Of a DNA stretch of 64,000 nucleotides, positions 60,215 through 64,000 are shown in pieces; the stretch's first letter is position 1; each line of letters opens with the position of its first letter. The DNA comes from Streptomyces sp. A0642 (lineage in GTDB: Bacteria; Actinomycetota; Actinomycetes; Streptomycetales; Streptomycetaceae), in assembly GCF_004795105.1 (NCBI RefSeq), contig NZ_SSBL01000006.1, positions 124,001 to 188,000 of the forward strand, written 5' to 3'. Position numbers and translations under genes: made by a program. Below the pieces are notes generated by a model. The model searched no databases. It was not told the DNA's origin and saw only the letters and a program-made list of their open reading frames with translations.

Positions 60215-61081
60215 TCAGGGGCGCGGGGGGACCATGGCCCAGCGAATCGCGGCGGTCAGGGCGCGCCCGGTCGGGGTCACGCAGGCATCGGCCACGCCGG
60301 GGAGCCGGGGCAGGTCCAGCGACGTACGGGCCCATCGGGGGAGGGTGGCGACGGAGTTCGCGGCGAGGATCGCGTAGGGAGCGCGGGCGGCCCACGGCAG
60401 CGGAGGGTGCAGCAGGATGAAACGTGCGGCCTCCCGCGCTTCCCTCGTCGGGCGGAGCTCACCCCGGTAGGCCCCGAGGCGGGCAGTGAGTTCTCTGCGA
60501 TTTCGCGGAGGATCGGCGACGCCGAGTGCTTCCGCCACCCGCGCCGTGTCGGCGATGTAGCCGTCGCACCCCGCCCCGTCGAGCGGATGGACGCCGTATC
60601 GCTGATGGGCGAGCAGGAAACTCTCCACCTCGGCCACATGCACCCAGCCGAGAAGGCGGGGATCAGCGGCGCAGTAGGGCTCGCCCCGTGAAGTCGTCCC
60701 GCGTACCCGGTCGTGGACGGCCCGCACCCGGTCGACCGCCTGCTGGGCGTCGTCGGCTGTTCCGTACGTGGTGACGGCGAGGAAGGTACTGGTGCGCTGG
60801 AGCCGTCCCCATGGGTCGCCGCGGTAACCGGAATGAGCTTCCACGGCGGCCATGGCCAACGGGTGCAAGGACTGGAGCAGGAGCGCCCGCAGCCCGCCGA
60901 TGAACATGGAGGCATCGCCGTGGACCGTGCGGATCGGCCGGTCCGGACCGAACCAGCGCGGACCGGGTGCTCCATGGATACGGGCGCGGTTCTCCGGCCC
61001 TGCGGGACCGGCGACCTGGGCGAAGATCGCGCTGCCCAGCCGCTCCCGCAGGCCGAAGCCGGCACGTGTGGACGAGTCCAT
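60215..61081 (-). CDS. MpaB-like oxygenase family protein (DUF2236)
   Basis: A 288-aa protein with the DUF2236 pattern: FGPDRPIRTVHGDASMFIGGLRALLLQSLHPLAMAAVEAHSGYRGDPWGRLQRTSTFLAVTTYGTADDAQQAVDRVRAVHDRVRG, WVHVAEVESFLLAHQRYG, and FILLHPPLPWAARAPYAILAANSVATLPRWAR. The conserved His-rich positions (LQSLHP, WVHVAE) are those proposed to bind heme iron in latex-clearing and MpaB-type enzymes. The natural substrate of most members is unknown. It is monocistronic and shares direction with dps, 120 bp downstream of it. Confidence 0.85.
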   Translation of the reverse strand: MDSSTRAGFGLRERLGSAIFAQVAGPAGPENRARIHGAPGPRWFGPDRPIRTVHGDASMFIGGLRALLLQSLHPLAMAAVEAHSGYRGDPWGRLQRTSTFLAVTTYGTADDAQQAVDRVRAVHDRVRGTTSRGEPYCAADPRLLGWVHVAEVESFLLAHQRYGVHPLDGAGCDGYIADTARVAEALGVADPPRNRRELTARLGAYRGELRPTREAREAARFILLHPPLPWAARAPYAILAANSVATLPRWARTSLDLPRLPGVADACVTPTGRALTAAIRWAMVPPRP

Positions 61082-61201
61082 ACGGCCAGTATGCGCTTCC
61101 GCCCCCTGAGGTCAGGGGGCTGCGCCCCGATGCTGTGCGCCGGCGGCCGGGTTCGCTGCCCTACCCGCAGGCGTCAGGGCCGTGGGCCTCCCGTACTCCG
61201 C

Positions 61202-61804
61202 TCAGCCCTTGGACCTGCTCGTCTTCTTCGCGGTCCGCTTCGTGGCGGGTTTGCGGGCGGCCGCCGCGGCAGCCTGCTGCTCGGTCTTGGCTCCCGTCGT
61301 GGACAGGGAGCCCCCGGCGCCTTCCAGGTGGGCCCGGACGAACCACTGGAACTGCTCGAGAGAACGCAGGTGCTCGATGAGGAGGTCCTCGGTGACGGGA
61401 TCGACGCCGGCGGCCTGGGACGCCGCGGACCTGTGGTCCGTGATGACGCCGGTGTAGACGAGGTCGAGGGCGCCCAGGTGTGCCAGCGCGTCCGCACGGC
61501 CGAGGCTGTAGTCGTTCCACGTCCGCTCGGCGACCAGGGCGCCGGGTGTGCCGTGGGGTTCGCCACCTAGCGCGGAAATGCGCTCGGCCGTGTCGTCCGC
61601 CATCGCCCTGACGGCGACCGTCTGCGGGTCGAGCATCTCGTGAACGGCGATGAAGTGGGGGCCCACCACATTCCAGTGGATGTGCTTGAGGGTGAGCGCC
61701 AGATCGTTGAGCGCATGAAGGCGCATGCTCAGGAGCGAAACGATCTGCTTAGCGTCCTTCGTGCTGAGACCCGGAACGGTGTAGCGAGGACTGCCGACTG
61801 CCAT
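61202..61804 (-). CDS. dps: Dps-family DNA-binding ferritin-like protein
   Basis: A 200-aa miniferritin. SLLSMRLHALNDLALTLKHIHWNVVGPHFIAVHEMLDPQTVAVRAMADDTAERISALGGEPHGTPG (about 24-90) contains the HWNVVGPHF...HEMLD ferroxidase-site pattern, completed by DLLIEHLRSLEQFQWFVRAHL. The Lys/Arg/Ala-rich tail (TEQQAAAAAARKPATKRTAKKTSRSKG) is a long C-terminal extension like that of Streptomyces DpsA proteins that bind and compact DNA. It stores iron and protects DNA in oxidative or osmotic stress and stationary phase. GAAGGAG lies before the ATG. Confidence 0.93.
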   Translation of the reverse strand: MAVGSPRYTVPGLSTKDAKQIVSLLSMRLHALNDLALTLKHIHWNVVGPHFIAVHEMLDPQTVAVRAMADDTAERISALGGEPHGTPGALVAERTWNDYSLGRADALAHLGALDLVYTGVITDHRSAASQAAGVDPVTEDLLIEHLRSLEQFQWFVRAHLEGAGGSLSTTGAKTEQQAAAAAARKPATKRTAKKTSRSKG

Positions 61805-62001
61805 GGCTCTCCTTCGTGGGAGTGATATAGACCCTTTTGTCTGCCCCCTCGTCGGCGATCTTTAACAGGGAGCGCGGCAAGTGGCGTCGGATCCTGCCCG
61901 GCGACAACCCTGGGCCGACGGCAAGGGAACGCGGCGAACGGGTTGCGGGACGCACGAGGCCCTCCGACGCGCGAGCGCGGATGCGCGGCGCCGTCAGGGC
62001 A

Positions 62002-62868
62002 TCAGGTGTTCCGCCCGGTGGCCGCCCGCCCACCGGAGCCCAGCAGCCCCGTGGCGGAGAACTCCGAGTTCATCAGCGTCCGCCGGGTATACCGCGTCAC
62101 CACGCCCGGGAGCAGTGCGCGCACCGCCTGGACGTTCCGGAGCCACCCGGGAACGTAGACCGTCGGCGCCCGCCGTTCGACCGCACGCACCAGGGCCTCC
62201 GCCACCTGCCCCACCGGGTAGACCTTCCGTGCCGGAGGGGGCATGTGCGCCCGCAGCTCGCGCAGCACCGCGTGCTGGTCCGCGTCCCTGATCATGTCCG
62301 TGTCGGTCCAGTTCAGGTAGGCGGCCCCGACGCCGACCCCTCGCGGAGCCAGCTCGGCACGCAGGGAATGGGCGAAGGACTCGACGCCGGCCTTCGAGGC
62401 GCAGTACGCGCTCATCAACGGGGCCGCGCCCATCGACGCCAGGGAAGCGATCTGGAGGTAGTAACCGCGCGTGTCGAACAGATCGGGCAGAAACGCCCGC
62501 GCGGTGATGGAGCTGCCTACGAGGTTGACCTCGATCACGCGACGCCAGGTGACCGGATCGGAGCCGGCGAAGGGCCCCCCTTCAGCGACCCCCGCGTTAG
62601 CCACCACGATGGACGCGGGGCCCATGCTGTGGCGAACCGCTGCGCTGACCGCGTCCATCGCCGCGTCGTCCGTCACGTCCACGTGCCAGTACTGAGACGG
62701 GGTGGGAAGGCCGGCGGCCACGTCGGCCAGCACCGCTTCCTCCAGCCCGAGGAGGGCCACATGGGCTCCCCGTTCAGCCAGCCGACGGGCGACGGCTGCT
62801 CCCACGCCTCGGGCGGCCCCGGTCACCACAGCGGTACGGCCTCGTAGTACCTGTCGGTCAGTACCCAC
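62002..62868 (-). CDS. Short-chain dehydrogenase/reductase
   Basis: A 288-aa classical SDR. The NAD(P) motif is TAVVTGAARGVGAAVARRLAERGAHVALLG (about 13-42), VANAG near 98, catalytic Ser in YYLQIASLASMGAAP and Tyr-x-x-x-Lys in SAYCASKAGVESFAHSLRAEL. The C-terminal tail (VRAVERRAPTVYVPGWLRNVQAVRALLPGVVTRYTRRTLM) resembles membrane-associated mycobacterial SDRs acting on lipids or steroids. The GTG at 62868 (AGGA 10 nt upstream) starts the protein right before the dinucleotide fold; the longer open frame to 63234 is Arg/Pro-rich. It reads away from the gene-free stretch at 62.9-63.4 kb. Confidence 0.87.
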   Translation of the reverse strand: MGTDRQVLRGRTAVVTGAARGVGAAVARRLAERGAHVALLGLEEAVLADVAAGLPTPSQYWHVDVTDDAAMDAVSAAVRHSMGPASIVVANAGVAEGGPFAGSDPVTWRRVIEVNLVGSSITARAFLPDLFDTRGYYLQIASLASMGAAPLMSAYCASKAGVESFAHSLRAELAPRGVGVGAAYLNWTDTDMIRDADQHAVLRELRAHMPPPARKVYPVGQVAEALVRAVERRAPTVYVPGWLRNVQAVRALLPGVVTRYTRRTLMNSEFSATGLLGSGGRAATGRNT

Positions 62869-63385
62869 CGGAGATCCTTCACGTCCGTCGTCCGCAGCCC
62901 GGGGAAATCCCCGCCGCTCCGCTCCCATGCTCCCCGCCCGGGGGAGCGGGCGCCCGGGCGGGAGCGCGTACGGGTGAGCGCCGCGACGGGCGGGCGGTCC
63001 TGCGGCGGGGCCGCCGAGGCCGGCTCGCCGGCCGTCTCCGACGGCGCGCTGGTGAAGGCGGATCCCCGCCCGTGGGCTCGTGGCGCTCGTTCCTCGGCGG
63101 CCTTGTGGCTGTATCACTCGCTCGGCGCCGAAGGCGCACGGTGGTGCCTCGGGAGCGGGGGGAGAGGGGCCCGCTCGACCTCTGCGGAAAACCCGCATCC
63201 GGTGGCGAGCGGCAAGGACCCCCACCGTGGGCAAGACGGCGAAGAAGATCTCCGTGCCCAGGTCGACGCGTCCGCCCCCGCCGGGCCGAGTCAGCCGGCC
63301 GAGCGGTGAACGCCTCGCAAGATGGGAGTGGTCCCCGCCGGGGCCCAGTCTGTGCGAGCCGGGCCCCGGCGTGCTGGGCTACCCG
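62869..63385. other. Gene-free stretch
   Basis: About 515 bp with no frame on either strand that shows protein-family features; frames are Arg/Pro/Gly-rich. Several GC-rich inverted repeats (for example CCCGGGGAA-type clusters near 62905-62960) are visible, but none is a clean terminator or RNA gene. Confidence 0.4.
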
Positions 63386-63646
63386 TCACCCCGTTGACTC
63401 ATCCGGGGTGGGGTGTTCCGCGTGCGTGCCGGCGTTGCGGGCGGCATTGCGGCCCGAGCCCGCCTCATCGGGGTCGGGCCTCCCGGGCTCCGCATCCCCG
63501 GTGTGTTCGTCGGAATCGGGCGGGAGAACCACGTCAAGGGGGTCCTCGCCCTCCTGCACCTGCTGGTCGGGTATGTCGGCGGGTACCGGCGGCGGGCTCC
63601 CCTTCGCTCCGGTGTACGCGGTGCCCTCGGGCCTGCGGTCGGTCAT
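63386..63646 (-). CDS. Small acidic, disordered hypothetical protein
   Basis: An 86-aa protein rich in Pro, Asp, Glu and Gly (MTDRRPEGTAYTGAKGSPPP, then DIPDQQVQEGEDPLDVVLPPDSDEHTGD and so on). No Cys, membrane segment or fold motif is present, and it is predicted to be unstructured. Small proteins of this composition are frequent in Streptomyces and often accompany stress genes, but I cannot give a function. GGGAGCAGG precedes the ATG, which supports it as a real gene. Confidence 0.55.
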   Translation of the reverse strand: MTDRRPEGTAYTGAKGSPPPVPADIPDQQVQEGEDPLDVVLPPDSDEHTGDAEPGRPDPDEAGSGRNAARNAGTHAEHPTPDESTG

Positions 63647-64000
63647 GGTCCTGCTCCCGTCAGTACGCGCCCGCCCCCGTGCGGGGCAGGCCGGTGTTGC
63701 ACCCCGCGTACCCCCTGCCCCCGGTGCGACGCACGGGCGCTTGCCGTGCGCCCTCCGGCGCCACGGGGGTGACGTAGTAGGGCAAGGACAATTCCACGCC
63801 GTCCGGGCGCCACGCGCATCCGCTGACGCGTTGCCTTCGGGCGGCGCGACTCACTCACGAGTCCACGGCCCGCACCGGCCCGCGAGCCCTCCTGGCCACG
63901 CGCTTCTCGGATGGGCTCCCGTCATGGAACGTGACGAGGGGGAGGAACATCAGGTCCACGATCTGCCCAGGGCGGCGTCCGACGGGTGTGACGTGCCCGG
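63647..64000. other. Window end, coding content uncertain
   Basis: Two overlapping open frames run off the window. On the minus strand a frame ending at 63855 reads GQIVDLMFLPLVTFHDGSPS followed by EKRVARRARGPVRAVDS. On the plus strand an ATG at about 63924 opens MERDEGEEHQVHDLPRAASD and onward. Either may be the edge of a gene, and the sequence available does not decide. Shorter frames between 63647 and 63854 look non-coding. Confidence 0.3.

Noticed and set aside
61805..61860. SigB-type promoter (GGGTAY) upstream of dps
   Set aside because: The sequence is GGGTCT and no GNNT element occurs at the required spacing.
62974..63309. A 111-codon plus-strand frame in the gene-free stretch
   Set aside because: No motifs and a composition like that of shadow frames.

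Overview
The window reads as a chromosomal stretch of a Streptomyces or close relative. Base composition is very GC-rich, codon third positions are almost always G or C, GTG starts are common, and strong GGAGG-type ribosome sites are frequent. Family content is typical of the genus: a SapA-like secreted protein, a CebR-type operator, a RheA/Hsp18 pair, SpoIIE phosphatases, F420-type LLM enzymes, and secreted plant-polysaccharide hydrolases. I saw no rRNA, tRNA, CRISPR array or intact insertion sequence.

Layout. 0-10 kb: the end of an SRPBCC gene, a secreted pectate lyase, a HelR-type RNA polymerase helicase with a rifamycin-associated element (RAE) in its leader, a PPOX gene, a VOC/AraC pair, an ATP-dependent DNA ligase and a prolyl oligopeptidase. 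9.95-10.35 kb holds decayed TetR and Tn3-transposase ends. 10.4-18.4 kb: a winged-helix regulator divergent from an odd P450-relic/PEP-mutase fusion, a serine hydrolase, a SapA-like protein, an LLM oxidoreductase, a 56-aa hydrophobic protein, a flavin reductase, a cold-shock protein and a FUSC-type membrane protein. 19-27 kb: a GH5-Fn3-CBM2 cellulase with a perfect CebR box, a CASTOR/POLLUX-like channel, and a 1,303-aa Tat-exported GH2 beta-galactosidase carrying a LamG insertion. 27.5-36.8 kb: a dienelactone-hydrolase-like protein, a small CxxC protein, AlkB, a phosphoesterase, SRPBCC, a broken GNAT gene, a TetR/amidohydrolase/cytosine-purine permease unit, and a first Hsp20-DUF2267 pair. 37-41 kb: a second cold-shock gene and an arabinan-degrading pair (GH54-CBM42 and GH43) facing away from each other around a perfect 24-bp palindrome. 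41-47 kb: a two-component system divergent from a MacB/FtsX-type ABC exporter.

47.5-63.7 kb is rich in stress functions: sirtuin, VOC, SRPBCC, DEAD-box helicase with a leader hairpin, a second 56-aa hydrophobic protein, an RsbQ/RsbP-like pair, a MerR protein with a leader hairpin, a DUF2267 gene plus a DUF2267 relic, hsp18 with three evenly spaced RheA-type operators and divergent rheA, another SpoIIE phosphatase, a DUF2236/MpaB protein, Dps and an SDR enzyme.

Two themes link the genes. One is extracellular breakdown of pectin, arabinan, cellulose and galactosides, each controlled by its own AGCGCT-centred operator of LacI-family type. The other is stress protection (rifamycin, heat, cold, oxidative and energy stress), in which several small genes occur twice in the window. 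Start codons were chosen by ribosome-site spacing and family length. Functions rest on recalled family motifs, since no database search was possible.
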